A DNA stretch of 64,000 bases from Certhia americana (GCA_018697195.1 CM031858.1:114142380-114206379), one strand, 5' to 3'. Counted from the first letter of the stretch, positions 51,350 to 64,000 are shown. Made by a program: numbers and translations. The notes: generated by a model from the letters alone, not told the origin.

Positions 51350-54300
51350 TTTAGTATTAGAACCTAGAACTGAAGATGTTTTGGAGACACACAGGCTTGT
51401 CATTTAAAAGTGAGAATGACAGCAATTCAGAAAAATTGTAAACGTGCTTGCCATTGCAATTTTAATCAATGATATGTTTTCTCATGTGGCCTGATTTTGC
51501 TTGCTTCAGTTTTCTGGACTAATTTGATATTCCCTAATTTTTCTTTGTGAAAGTTTTATATATAAAGAACAACTGCTCTCCAGATATTAAGGCTAAATTC
51601 TTATTGCAAAATTTTAATAATTCCATGGATGTCAGCCAAGATGCCCACATGAATGGAGGAAAGGTGTTTCTGTGTCAATATTGATTGCTTTAGAACAGTG
51701 ATAATTTCTTTGGTGGCTTGTTAGCTTTAAGCCTGAATAAAGCATAATCTATTGATGCTATTTTTACTATAAAGCTGAGGATTTCTTCAATCTTTTCAGA
51801 ATATATGAAGTGTTTGTAGTACAAAAATGGATGAAGTGTGCCTTTAAACTGTACATGTCTGGACAGAAGCTTTGCAAGCCTTTTGAAGTCTCAGAGAAAT
51901 AAGAGGCACTTGCACTGTCAAATGGTGACACTTGATTGTCATCTTCACCAGGTCCCAGCAGTATGATCTCTTGAGTCCCCAGGTCTAGTGATACATGGAA
52001 GTCACTGATGGATTAGCTGTTTATTGAAAGTGTCTTTGCATGCACTGGAAAGTTAATGAGGGTAGCAACGATGTTTTAAATCCTGTAAGAAATCTGTGGA
52101 GAAATCCAACCCAATATAAATTCCTGTTATAAGCAGTTTAGTTTCACGACATCAGAATAGAATTTGCACTTGTTCATGTTCTGCACAAGTGCAAACAACA
52201 GAATAATGAATAGAATACAAGTACACTAGCTAAAATAGATTAAGGACCTATATTATTATATTAATATACTATTTTAAAAAGCAATGTTTATAGCAAAATA
52301 TCTATGCAACATTTTAATTTAGTATTTCTATCTATGCATCTTATGGAAGTGGAACTGAAATGGTATTATGCAACTTCTATAAATGTTGAATTCTCTACTA
52401 AGGAGGCTACTTAAAAACTCATTACAGCATGTAGTGGTACTGTTTACTGAGCAGTGCTTTTGTTACTGTTTTACACAGCTAGTTTTGAGAGCTTGGTGTA
52501 ATCCTGATTAAGCAAAGCTCCAAATCAGATTACACATCTGGTGGCAATTAGATGGGACAGTTACTACCTGGGAACATAGTATTTCCACGGGAAAAAGAAA
52601 AAAAAAATCCACATTCCATGGAAAAACTAAGATACAGTTAAGCATAATCCGCCTGAACTATATTCACACACATTAATAGTCATGACATTTTTTCCAACAC
52701 GCACAAGTAAAGAACAACTCATGGATGACAAAACTCCTTCAGACTGTCATGTTGGACCAACCATTGTTAAAGAAACTGTGGAACTATATTCATTGTGTTA
52801 TCTAAATAGAGAAAAATATGGTATAATCTTTAGCACAAAGAGAATCAACTTGAGGAAGTGAGTGAATGTAAACAAGAATTAGGGGTAGGTGATAATTAGA
52901 GATAGTTAATAAATAGTCTCAGAAAGTGAGTGGTAGAAGCTCCATTTTTAATATATTAAAAATTTTTATCACTTAAGAATTGAGTTTGGATGAGAAAACT
53001 ACTCTGACAAGAAGGTAGATTAGATAGCCTACATTCCCCGCCCACATTTTTGTTTTATGTGGTTATGTGACTCTCTTTAGCAATTTAAGTAAATAGAAAA
53101 TTATACAAACAAAATATTTAATAGGTAGATAGTGTTTTAACATCATGTAAGAGGACTTGCTGGATGAGATGTTAGACATTCTGCTCTGAACAGTGGCTGC
53201 CTGTGGTTAACCTGGTCTGGTGATTCACATTAGCTGAGATTAAGTAAGTGGATTATGATGTTTTTCCTGGCGGAACACACTTGGAATAAGACTAAGGACC
53301 TTGTTTCATGCAGCAAAAACAACCACATGTACAATTAAAAAATCTCTGAAAACAAGCTATACTCTCTTTTATTTACACGGGACTGTGGGTGAGTATGACA
53401 AAATGATATGCAGTGCTTACCTGCTCTATGGCATTGAAAGTATTCTTTTGTATTTAGAACAAAGTGTTCCACTTAGCTTTGTGCATAAACATTGCATGAG
53501 TGGTTTTGTTTATGGAAAGCAGGGAAAAGATTAAATTCTGATTTCTGTTTGTTTTTCTTGGAGAATAAGTTTCTCAACATTTTAGTTACCAAAGTATCTT
53601 AATAGCCATCCTATTTCATGTAATATCAGCTATATCTTAATTTTAGAATAATGTAATTTAAGTATAAAAATTGATAGTATGTTTATGATGAAATTAAGGT
53701 ATTTTGTGGTGGCCTGTATTGTGAAAATGTAAGTTCCACAATATGTTGATTGTTCATTGTTGAAATGTTTTCTGTTTGTGAAAGGTAATTATAAGATATC
53801 TAAAAGATGAAAAAGCAATTTTTGCTATTAAAATAAATGCTAGAAACATGGTATGCCAAATAAAGGTCTATTATACATTTTGCTAAGGGAAAATTATTTT
53901 TCTTAGTTTAGTGCATTCACATTATTTCGTGTTTACACTGAAAGTTGTCTTTTTTCTTTTTTGATATGTATATTCTCTCTTTGTCTTGGATTTCAGTACT
54001 TCTACGGTATCAAGACTAAGTATAATAATTAGCTTTATGCAAAAACTGTTGCATTTCTCTTTCAAATGCTGATGCTTATGTAACTGAATGTTTTGCACAA
54101 GCATAAATATCTAGAACAGCTACTGAGACGCTAATTCCAAAGTGATTAATGTCAGTGGTCTCATGAGAAAATCCACCTATTTTATCTCTTGTAAGAATAA
54201 ATAATCAAATCACACAGTTATATGAAATTCCACTCCATTTTCACAGAGTGTTAGAAGTACAGCAGAGAGTAGCTGAGGAGCTGTGTCTGTTTGTTTCTTT

Positions 54301-56402
54301 CTCTGGCCATTGTTGACAGTGACACTTTTCCCCCAAAGATCCTGGACTGGACTCTCAAACTCCACTCTTGACCAGCTGAAATGGAGTAACATGACATTCA
54401 GCTCACTCAATAACTTATTTCATTGCTGCTTTCACTTGAATAGAACATTTGCTCTGCAAAGAGAGTAGGAAAGTCCGTGTTGCAGCTAGCAACAAAAGCA
54501 CCCATATAGAATTCCTCTAGGCACATCCAGCTAAGTAGAATGACGCATGCAGCATAAAATGTCTGGTTCAAATTGTGTCCCTAGTCTTAAATCACCTGTG
54601 AAACTCTCAGATTTCACTATAGAAGTATAGTGAAAATTTACTCAGCTAATGAGTAGATGTGTAAAAAAAAGATGAACAATTGTTCCTCTCAGTGATTTCA
54701 GTTGAAGTTGGAGCTCCTCCTTCCTCCTACAGAAAGTAAAACATTTCAGTAGCTGAGTTCTGTAAGTTGCTGCAGCCAACTTTATTCTTGCGTATTCCTT
54801 AATTAAAGGATTTTTTATTTTTAATTTTTTAGTCTTGAAAAGGTTATTTATTTATTTTAAATGGAATTATGATTATGCAAATCAATCTTAGAGTACATCA
54901 TTCTAGTGCAGTCCTGTTTGGCGTTTTTTAGTTTTAACACTCAAAAGATTATATTCTGCAGCATAAATTACATCTTATAAGGAGACATTTTTCCCTGTGT
55001 TCTGATCAGTGTTCAAAATAAGTAACTCCTAGTGAAGGCAAAACACCTGAGCTGAAGTAGTGCATTGTTGCACTTCAACTGAAACTGAAGTATTATTGGA
55101 AAAGCTGTAAGAACACAGTAAGATAAAATCTTATCAAATCTGACTTTATTTAACCTTCACTGTCTTGAAACATAACATTTTCTTATCAATTTCATAACTG
55201 ATACATGCAGTGTGAAAATAATCAGAATTCTGTTTTCCATAGCTTCATTAATTAAAATATATGGTAGCCAGAGGTTGTTCCACTACTCCATATGGCAGCT
55301 ATATAAAGATTGCATAATGAAAGAATTTAATTTATTTTATTTTGGTGACAAGTGTTCCCTGAGGCTGCTATGTAGCTTTTCAGTAAAAGTCTACTAAAAC
55401 TTTTTCCTTGAGGCTAATTAGTTGAATGCTTTTACCCCGTGTTCCAGTGAAAGCAAGGCAATCATTACGATAAAGTTATTTTAGTCACTTAAAGGGTTCT
55501 CATTACAGTATCTATATTTAGATTGGATTAAAATGGAAAGATTGGTGCTCTATTTACAAGCATGAAGACTATCAATATGGTTGTCAGAAATAATTTGTTG
55601 TTTATAAGACCAGTATTTAATATTTTCACTTTAAGGCTACTTCTCCTGAAGAATACCTGAAATTTTTGTGTCTTTTTGAGGGACTTAATGACTTTTCTTT
55701 TACTAAAAAGGCCTTATTTTGTCAGTAGTTTTTTTCTCTCTGTATAAATGCGACTGTTGTAGTAGATATATATTATGAGATATAAAACTTGTAATAGAAA
55801 AGAAAATAATATGTCATTTTATGATAAAACTTCACTCAACCACATGCTTTGGGCCTTATTATGGTATAGATTACAGTGCTGTAAATCAGAGAACTTTTCT
55901 CTGACTTCCATGGTTTTGCCTTGGTATGAAATTAGTATATAAGATCAGACTGAATTGCATTGCCTTTCAGTTTAGCTATTTTGGACTAAAAAAGGCTCGT
56001 ACCAAAGCACAAATGGCTCTGTCCTAGTAAAGGCTTTTCTTAACTGTCTTAAATGTGAAATGTCATTAACTTCATGCTCAAGAAAGGATGGACTCAAAAA
56101 CCACCTCCTTCTAATAAAAGGCCTCTTGTACCAAAATGATAAGAGATTTGAAATTACATTGGAGAGTTTTGGGAATACTTGCAAGTAGAGCTATGCTAAC
56201 TTAATCTGACAGTATTGGAGTCTTTGTGGAGTTTAGTGATAACAGCTTGAATCCATTTAAATTCAATGATTTTTGGCACAACACGCTGCTGTTGGTTTCT
56301 TATAAATCCTCTTTCTGCACCTTTCTAAATGCAGATCATATTTTTACTAGTCACAGGAAAGGTTTTACAGCCATCTCCTCTTTCTTCCAGATTGCTGTCA
56401 AA

Positions 56403-57041
56403 ATGAGTGAAACACCTTCAAGTAGTTACTCGGTGAATCATCCACCTTCCTCCGAGAGTGAGCAGAGTTTATCCATGCGCCATTTCAATGTTACTGAACC
56501 TGTTGTGGCCAAACGGATTTGTTTCTATAAAAGTGGAGATCCCCAGTTTAATGGAATCAAAATGGTAGTTAATAGCAGGTCTTACAAGACATTTGATGCC
56601 TTGCTGGATAGTTTATCCAAACGGGTCCCACTACCTTTTGGAGTAAGGAATATTAGTACACCAAGAGGGAGACACAGCATCACCAATTTGGAAGATCTGG
56701 AAGATGGAAAATCCTATATTTGCTCCCATCAGAGGAAAATGAAGCCAATCAACCTGGAACAGGCCAGCAAAAAGCCACTGCCCTGGCAGATCAGCAGGCC
56801 TGTTAGCGCTCGTCGTCGAGCTGTGCAATTAGCAAGGCAGAATGAAGATGGGTTTGGCCATCGAGAAAGCAGAATAACAACTCCCAAAAAGATGCTAGTT
56901 TTCAAAAATGGGGATGTAAGACTTAGGCGCACCATAGTCTTGGGAAAGAAAAATACACAAACCTTTGAGGCCCTTCTGGATTATATGAGTGAGTTAATGC
57001 AATATCCAGTTGCAAAACTCTATACCACTGATGGCAGAAAG
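56403..57041 (+). CDS. RP1: RP1 coding exon 2 (start codon, DCX1 and most of DCX2)
   Basis: The acceptor CAG ends at 56390, leaving 12 untranslated bases before ATG at 56403, which has A at -3. The frame stays open upstream across the acceptor to 56226, but that part has no RP1 similarity. The ATG chosen gives the RP1-like start [10 protein letters not shown]. The exon holds 213 whole codons. The first doublecortin domain runs from [14 protein letters not shown] to the KSYICSH region. An Arg-rich linker (residues about 130-160) follows, and then most of the second domain from [10 protein letters not shown]. It ends AAG|GTGAGA, phase 0. Confidence 0.95.
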
Positions 57042-60000
57042 GTGAGAAAAAGGATGAGTACTGTGATTTCTTTTGTGATTTCTTCTAGATTGTTTTACAT
57101 TTAAAAGAAGTTGTATCCGTGATTGAAACATGGTCCTGATGTATGTACTAAATTTCATCTGTTTGCTTTCTATGTTTTTTTCCCCCTTTAGAAGGGCTAC
57201 TGGCTTGGATGAAATACACTGGAATCTTGGGAACAGAGACAAGTTAGTGAGGGCACATTTCGTTTTCAGTAAAAAAGAAAAAATACTTTTTTTTCCCTCT
57301 TGCTCAGGTCTCTTTAAGGCATGCACCCAATTCTATACTTTTATCCACTTACATAAAACCTTCTTTTAGTCTTAATGTTGTTTATCTGGGATTTTTAATG
57401 TTTTAGAATATGATTAGTAGCATCTAATACCCATGTGTATTTTTATCATTGTGCAAATTGCAGAGTGGTTTGCCATTAATGACTTGGAACTCTGACACCT
57501 GATTGCTTATTATAGTTTCAAACCACGGACCAGGTTCTGTACCTCTAAACTCAGATGGTGCAGCACTAATAATTCAGATTTTAGTCTCACATGCTATTTG
57601 TGTATAATTTTGTATATTATGTATAAAAATGTGTATAAAAAAATGTATAATTTTATCTCAGTGTTTTTTAACCACAGAAAAACACATATGGTTACACTTA
57701 GCAGGTATCTAGAAAGAGAATTCTGTGCAGAACTTGAAGAGTCCAAAAGAAATCTCCTGTTTGCCCTTCACTTAGTTTCACCTTGTTGAAATTGTGTATT
57801 AGGTTGGGGACCTGTCCATATTCACTATTGCAAGTTAATGAAGTGCAGTTTGTAACCATTATCTTGCAATATATTTTTGAACATATATTCAAAACTGTCA
57901 GACAAGGCTCTGAGCACCTTGATCCAGTCAGATCTGCTTTGAGTAGAGGGTTAGACTACATGACCTCCAGAGGTCTTTTCCAAAGTAAAATGCTCTGTGA
58001 TGATGTCCTACTCCTTTTTGGAGGTATGAGTCAACTGCTTGTGCTGTATTTTGAATTTCTCCTCCAAGTATGTCTTCATATGTATACCTACCTCCAAATG
58101 CATATTCGTATTTCATGACTATAAACAGTCACCGTACAATGATGAAACAAAATTACATGTGCAAACACTTAAATTTTAAAAAAAATTTGTTCTGGATGTT
58201 GCTTCTTGAAGTAATTATCCAATATATTTATATAACAAGATATATCCTTACAGAAATAGGAATTGCCTTACAGGAATTGAAAAATTAATTCTGTGCTGTG
58301 ATACATATTTAATAGTCTGCTACAAAGGAATGTAGAGACTAAGAAGTGAAGATACTAAAACTTGAAAGGGATAAATCTCTTACATTATTTTTTGGTGGTT
58401 ACCAAGGCAGAGAATTTAATGTTACTTTTTTTTCCAGGTTCCTAATCTTCAGGCCCTGATATTGTGCTCTGGAGCTGTAGTAGCAGCGGGTAGAGAGCCT
58501 TTTAAACCAAGCAATTATGAATCTCTTGGGTATTTGAGGCCTGCTAAATTGCTTGGAATTGGAAATCGTGTGTACCCAAAAGCAAATGCCAAGTCAGAAA
58601 GTGAAAAGAGTAAGTTCTTTGAATTCATTTGTATTTTATTAATTTGTTTATCTGTCTCAGCATAAGACATAAACAGTGACAATCTTAGTAGGATCAAGGT
58701 TATTCAGAAAGCCCAGCTGAAACTGTTTGTATCTGCTGTGACTCCTCTATAAGCTTATGAAAGATCAAAGTGTTAAATTTCTTTTTAAAATGCAAGTTTC
58801 TGCTAAGTACTCAGCTAGTATGCATATTTTGTTCTGACAGACTTACTTAGAACATGGATGAAAATCTATATTTCATTTCAATTCACTTGATTGCCATTGT
58901 TATTAATTTTTTTGTGTCAGAATTAATAACATCAGTGGCAAAAGTAAAACCTCAGGCTACTTCAGGCTCTCATTGAATTGCTTGGGCAAAACTTTTGTTC
59001 AGTTTTCAGAACTTAAGTTAAGGTTTGGGTTGTCATGACTTATTTTGCCTTGTCACATGCTCTACTTAAATAGGAAAACTAGTATAGCATCCATCTACTC
59101 AGAAATTAATCATGTTTTTGAAGCTGCTTTTGCCTAAACAGAATCTTGTCCATTCCTATAGCCTCATGGCTGTTATATATTTAGAACCCAGGGAACACTG
59201 TAATTGTTACTGCACTGGAACTTTGCACAGTAACCCTGACAGTGTCATGGAGCACATTAACAGATAAGACATTTGATTTCCATTTGCTTCGGGGAGTTCC
59301 ATTCACATTCCTTACACTTTATTATCTCCCTGCCAAGCTATTAATTTAGGTTTTTTTTCAGTCTTCATGTACTTTGACTTGTGCAGCTTGAGACCTGCTT
59401 GCAGAGCATAACTAATAAGTCAAGAGACAATGATTAAGAACACTTTGCGAATGAAAGTTCGTCAGAAACAAAAATCCTACCCAGACTTTGCTTTGAGACA
59501 GACTGAGCCTTGCAATTGTAGAAAACACGAGTTTCTGAATCTGATTATCTCCTGCTTCTAATCCTTAGTCAACAACAATAACAGAAGGAGGGAAGAAAAA
59601 ATGACCCTCTTTTTGTCTTTAACCTGAGAATTAAAAAAATATCACGTGTAGGAGATATCATTGATGATATGAAAACATGGAAAATGAAATGTCAGCATCT
59701 TTGTTCCAATTCCATATTCTGAGACAGAGAAGGTGAGATTTTTACTTTGTGAAACATAAGTTGTGGCCTGTGTTAGAAGAATTAGCACAAACTTGTGTTT
59801 CTTATTCAGTTCATAGTAAAGCATATGCCTGAGAACTTGCAAGTCCATTTGCCTGAAGTTATAGACATCTTTCTATAATGGTAACATATTACTGTAAAAG
59901 TCTTGACATGACACCACTTAGAAAACCAACCAAACAAACTCAAGAAGTTAATATTGCATGTGTTAAAATGCTTTTTGCAAGTGAAACCTGTCTGTCAAAT

Positions 60001-63000
60001 GATGGATCATATATATATTTAGATATCAGCGGCAGTTGTTCATACCTTTGTGTGGATGTACCTGCACTGTTTCCCTTGCACATGGAGAAGACCTTGTAAG
60101 ACAGCAAAACTTTATTCTTAGCTCATGTTCTTTTAGCTTTCAACTCCTCAGCAACAACTATGGGAGAGAGATGAGAAAAAAACTTTTAAAAGACCCAAGT
60201 TATTGCAGAGCAATCAAAACATACTATGGGAATATATATTGAGTATGCTTATACATTTTGGGCCACATTCAAAAAATCACTGAAATATTATAGAAGTATT
60301 CTCATTGGCTTTGCTGAGTTTTGCACCATTGTCTACAGTACAGATACATAAATGTGTTTAAGAATGTCATGATTTAAGTTCAGATTTTTACAAGGAGTTC
60401 AAGAACTACAATATTTACTTCTTTGTAGAAGGCCTGTCCAGAGGATTGGATATGAACTCTTTCCTCACATGTCAGTGACATTTCAAAGAGTAGTTACTCA
60501 TGTACTGTAGTAGATTGTGGGATTAAGCCCAAGGACATATATATTCACCTTGACTGACATGTTTTCGTACTAACTGTAAGAACTAATAGGAAATGGTGTA
60601 TTAATGATCACTAAAGCATGGAGGAAGTAAAGCTGGTAGCTTCAAGCCCAAACAAGTGAGCCCTATGAATGCCTTGAAAAGCTACAGGCAACCTCAGCTC
60701 TCAACTAAGTATAAAATCAGATCATCTAATACTTCTTTAGGCTTTGGAGCTTCAAATAAGGCTATAGTTCTGTCATTAGAAAAAACATATTGTAAAATAA
60801 AATTAAGTGGACAAGTATTTAAATGCTTAAGTCTTTATTAAGACTTATATTTCTTTCTCTGAAAACTTCATAGAAAAATTGCAAGATTACCCATGTTTTT
60901 TTTCTGTAGTTTCTAATGCAAAATAAATAAACCCCCAAAATATGTAAAATAAAACACTTCATTAGCATCTTTAATACTAATTTTTCTTCTTTGTTTCTTT
61001 TCTCTTCCTTTGTTGCCTACCTGCTGTCTCATCATCTGGATCTTTATCCCTGGTATTTGTCTGCTCCACTTTCTATCTACTGAATGAATCTGTATTCTTT
61101 CAATGTAATTATTGGTAGTGAGAGCTGAAATGGACTCTAGTTCAAGATCTCAGATATTCTCGGTTTCTTCTGATAAAGGATCCAGCAATGATAACAACTC
61201 AAATGATAACAACTCAGATTCTTCCTATGTTCTTGACAGCCATAATGGTATAGAAGGAAATCAGTCAGTTATCGGTGAAGACTTATCTGTGGCACAGTAT
61301 CAAGATGACATTGAGAAATCTGTTCACGTCAATCAAGATGGCAGTATCACAGTGGAAATGAAAGTTCGATTCAAAATTAAAGAGGAAGAAACCATTAAGT
61401 GGACAACCACTGTAAGTCGTGCTGGCCTTTCTGATGACAAAAATATCTCCATTTGCAATTCTTCTGCAATGAATGTGGAAGATTGCTCATCCAATGTAAA
61501 TACATCAGACTGTATAAATCCAAAAGACGCTCCATTTTTGAAGAGCTACAATAAAGAGGAAGACTCGTTACAGCAATGCAATGAGGAAGTGTCAGACAAA
61601 GAATCAGAATCTGATTTGAAAACTGCTGATTGTAATGTCTCTGAGAAGAACAATTCTGCAGATTTAGACATAGGCAATGTACCTGAGGAAAATATCAAGC
61701 CTCACTTTTACAGACCTCCCACCCCTGGGCCAAGGCGTGTTAGACAAAAGAAAGCAGTAGTTGAAAGTGTCACCTTGGTGTCTGAGAAAGAGGTTCAAGA
61801 GAAGACAATAGGACAGTTTTCCTACAGTGAGGAGATAGAGAATGGAGAAAAAACATCTGAGTACTGCATGGTAGCTCATTCAAGCAGAAAAAAATCAAGT
61901 GTGAGTAATCCAAAGTTTAATGAGATGAGTGACGATGGTTTATTAAAACTTTCTTCAGAAAATATAAAAGAAGAAATGCTTTTTAAAGTAAGCCACAAAA
62001 GTAGTGAGGTAATAGAAACCACAAATAGGAAGACATTCGAAGTGCCTGATGAAAATATAATGGAGAAATCAGTTGTGGGACAAGCTGCATATAGTACTTT
62101 GGTATCAACCTCCAAAACTAATGTCAGTGGTTTCATGCCATCGTCAAAAACTCACCAGACAGCTAGGCCAGGTACAGCAGATCACATCCAGAAGTCATGT
62201 GATATTAAACAAATAAAAAGATCAGTGAGTTCTTTCATTACATATTCAGAATTATGTCATTCTAAGGAAGAAATAAAATGCCAAGCTGCTGATTTAATAG
62301 CTATTTCTCAAGATGCAGGGCATTCAGCCTGTGATGAACATAACCAGATGAAGATGATGGCACCTCCATGTAGTATGGGTTCTACTGAGAAAGTAAATCC
62401 AACAACTGGATTCTTTCCTACTGTTACTGAAAGTGAGAATCAAATCAGTGCCATGACTGAGTCTGTGATAACAACACTCAATGAGAACAGCCAATCTGCA
62501 CCATCTCTCACCAAAAAGAAGAAGAAGAAAAGAAAATCACCTAGCTTGCTAGAGCAAGGTACATATGAAAATCAAAAGCATCAAGAAATTTCAGGGGTTG
62601 TTAAAAGTGAGGAATTTCATATCACACAGGATTCCACAAGAGAGACTGTGGATAAATATTCTGAAATGCCTCAGAAAAAAGGATCTGACTATTTTGCAAA
62701 AAACACTGATGGGTCTGCTAATTCAGACAAAACCATATATCCTGAAGATGAGCTCTGTTACCAGGATTCAGTGGAACAAAATGGATCATCATCATCTAAT
62801 AAAAGAAAAAGAAGTAATAACAAGAAGTTAGCCAAGGTAAAATTGAAGTCAGGCAACAAAAGTAGTACCATTTCATCTGCAAAGAATGAAGATGGTTTAA
62901 TGACAGCTGATTTAGACAATGAATCTGAACACAGCCAGGATACACCTAGTTCTGAGAAAGAGGGCACACGTCTTATAACTAGTCCTTTCAAACAGACACC

Positions 63001-64000
63001 TAACTCATCAGTGACTTCAAAGTCATTGTCAGAAGTGCCAAGAAACCTTACCTTTGAAAAAGAAAAAGAAAAGAATAATTCAGAACATTTGATATCAAAG
63101 AAAGAGAAAAAACAAAAGGCAATGAAGAAAAATCTAGGTAAAGGTGTAAATAAGATAAATATGTCAGAGAGTGCTATTACACTAGAGGATCTAAATCAGG
63201 AAGGTTTTCAAGAGGAGATTGTAGAACATTCACGTGAAAACTATGTCCAAACTTGGCTGAAAAATTCTTTATCAAATTCTGTCTTACCCCCTATAAAGAA
63301 AAAAGAAGGGACTGTAGAGAATAACAATGTATGTTCTTTTCCTAGAGAAAATACAGAAGTTTCTATAGAAAAAGAAGCTAGATTTATCACAAATAACGTG
63401 CATGTAACTGGGAAAAAACATCTACTTGAAGATAGTCTGACAAAAAACCCATTAAAGCCTATTGGTAAACTGAGAATTTCAGAAGACTTAGCCAAAGATT
63501 CAGAAGACAGACAAACTGACTCTTTGATTCATTCTAGTACATCTATAGTAGAAGAAGCCAAATACTCACTAAAGTCGGAATTTCATCAGGATAGTAAGCT
63601 ACATTTGTTTCATGAAGCACATGACAATGACAAAAAGATGGCAGAAGTTGACATTCAAGTTACTAATCTATGTCAAAGATCTGAAGTTGCTGTTCAAGCT
63701 GATTGCACAATTGTTAGTGAGAAAATTGGAATTGAAATTCAGAATAATTGCATGTCTAGCATGTTGCTGCATGAACTTCAATCAGCCTTGCTTGGTCTGC
63801 AGAAAGAACATAGTGGATGCATTGGAAAATCTTGCAACTTTTCAGATCTTTCTCCCACAGCTTTTGGTTCTTCCTCCAATGCCCTCTTAGCTTGGCTACT
63901 TTTACTGAATCTGAGAGAGAGTTTGATTGGGATGGTCACAGATGATATGGAAAAAAATGCCTGTAGCTGTTCTGAAATATTTACACAGTTAAAATGTCTA
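56403..64000 (+). CDS. RP1: RP1, photoreceptor axonemal doublecortin-domain protein (5' part of coding region, three exons)
   Basis: RP1 (oxygen-regulated protein 1) is a microtubule-associated protein of rod and cone outer-segment axonemes, needed for disc stacking; human mutations cause retinitis pigmentosa. The coding parts are 56403-57041, 58438-58609 and 61119 onward. Joined, they give 1,231 intact codons to the window edge, against a little over 2,100 for human RP1. Doublecortin domains lie at about residues 36-118 and 162-242. A conserved block (about 349-369, [17 protein letters not shown]) opens the long exon. Further RP1-like blocks are [17 protein letters not shown] near 466, a polybasic run at 736-743, NYVQTWLKN near 978 and [10 protein letters not shown] near 1193. 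The three-coding-exon structure with a giant last exon is that of RP1. The paralogue RP1L1 shares the doublecortin pair but not these later blocks as I know them. The 3' end is outside the window. Confidence 0.95.
57042..58437 (+). other. RP1: RP1 intron 2 (1,396 bp)
   Basis: The donor is AAG|GTGAGA at 57042 and the acceptor TTTTTTTTCCAG ends at 58437, both close to consensus. It contains a CR1 3' fragment at 57903-58005. Confidence 0.93.
57903..58005 (+). mobile_element. CR1 LINE 3' terminal fragment inside RP1 intron 2
   Basis: The stretch 'gttagactacatgacctcca' then 'gaggtcttttccaaagtaaa' then 'tgctctgtgatgat' is the typical CR1 3' end in plus orientation. Only about 100 bases remain. Confidence 0.75.
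58438..58609 (+). CDS. RP1: RP1 coding exon 3 (end of DCX2)
   Basis: 172 bases: 57 whole codons plus one base. It opens [20 protein letters not shown], the C-terminal end of the second doublecortin domain, and continues through FKPSNYE and [12 protein letters not shown], which match the RP1 pattern. The acceptor is CAG ending at 58437 and the donor is AGA|GTAAGT at 58610. It joins exon 2 in phase 0 and leaves phase 1 for the next junction. Confidence 0.95.
58610..61118 (+). other. RP1: RP1 intron 3 (2,509 bp)
   Basis: The donor GTAAGT is a perfect consensus. The acceptor ends TTGGTAG at 61118, and its pyrimidine tract is weak and interrupted. No exon or recognised repeat inside. Confidence 0.88.
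61119..64000 (+). CDS. RP1: RP1 coding exon 4 (giant terminal exon, 5' part)
   Basis: The first two bases complete codon 271 begun in exon 3. The frame is then open without a stop to the window edge (codon 1,231). The start is anchored by [12 protein letters not shown], which resembles the RP1 stretch at the same place. Composition is A-rich, giving a Lys, Glu, Ser and Asn-rich, probably disordered protein with conserved islands ([40 protein letters not shown]; an Ala-Trp-Leu-Leu segment at the right edge). A 15-bp in-frame tandem duplication lies at 61187-61216. A second in-phase acceptor at 61124 would drop two residues. Frames open on the reverse strand within it are shadows. Confidence 0.94.
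61187..61216 (+). repeat. RP1: Perfect 15-bp in-frame tandem duplication in RP1 exon 4
   Basis: AATGATAACAACTCA occurs at 61187-61201 and 61202-61216, encoding Asn-Asp-Asn-Asn-Ser twice (residues 294-303). Confidence 0.97.

Larger units (their letters stand above)
48346..56390 (+). other. Non-coding DNA upstream of RP1 exon 2, including intron 1
   Basis: About 8 kb of AT-rich DNA with an A19 run (50206-50224), a spaced 14-bp direct repeat (51310-51349) and no recognised coding exon. RP1 normally has a short non-coding first exon, so its promoter, exon 1 and intron 1 must lie in or left of this stretch. I could not identify the exon 1 donor. The stretch ends in a good acceptor, a pyrimidine run followed by CAG at 56388-56390. 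Confidence 0.5.

Noticed and set aside
56226..56402. In-frame extension of RP1 upstream of the chosen ATG
   Set aside because: It crosses a good splice acceptor ending at 56390 and has no RP1-like residues, whereas the ATG at 56403 gives the expected N-terminus.
57042..57104. Read-through of RP1 exon 2 past the donor to the stop after 57100
   Set aside because: GTGAGA is a good donor and the second doublecortin domain continues correctly only in the exon at 58438.
61664..63495. Several open frames antisense to RP1 exon 4
   Set aside because: They are shadows of the intact RP1 frame on the plus strand.

Overview
The window looks like nuclear DNA from a bird, possibly a songbird. Interspersed CR1 LINE 3' ends lie on both strands, one segment resembles an avian ERVL-like LTR, and most of the sequence is AT-rich, non-coding and punctuated by homopolymer tracts. 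There is no sign of prokaryotic gene organisation. Only two genes are supported, and both run off the window: the last codons and 3' UTR of a gene that is probably SOX17 at the left edge, and the first 1,231 codons of RP1 (photoreceptor doublecortin-domain protein) at the right edge. As I recall, SOX17 and RP1 are neighbours in the same orientation in mammals. That synteny is the main support for the weak left-hand call.

Layout. Positions 1-22 are the probable SOX17 C-terminal codons and stop, followed by a 3' UTR with AATAAA at 336-341. About 55 kb of intergenic DNA plus RP1 intron 1 follows, up to 56390. It has no convincing gene. It holds three CR1 copies (12685-13225 minus, 39376-39803 plus, 46078-46356 minus), a probable solo LTR (42805-43600), a second possible LTR (36800-37480), a worn SINE-like remnant (near 48268-48345), a compound tetranucleotide microsatellite (43764-43887) and several short tandem duplications. 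Three CpG-richer islands stand out against the AT-rich background: 3520-3880, 20750-21010 and 45060-45380. The first and third carry clustered GATA, SOX, FOX and nuclear-receptor type motifs and are the best candidates for regulatory DNA of SOX17 or RP1.

RP1 has three coding exons here: 56403-57041 (the doublecortin domain region), 58438-58609, and a giant last exon opening at 61119 that is still open at 64000. The splice phases agree and the reading frame is intact throughout. The non-coding first exon and promoter were not identified. The two genes are not functionally linked: SOX17 is an endoderm and endothelium transcription factor, and RP1 is a microtubule-associated protein of the photoreceptor outer-segment axoneme. 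The interval between them is regulatory and repetitive DNA.
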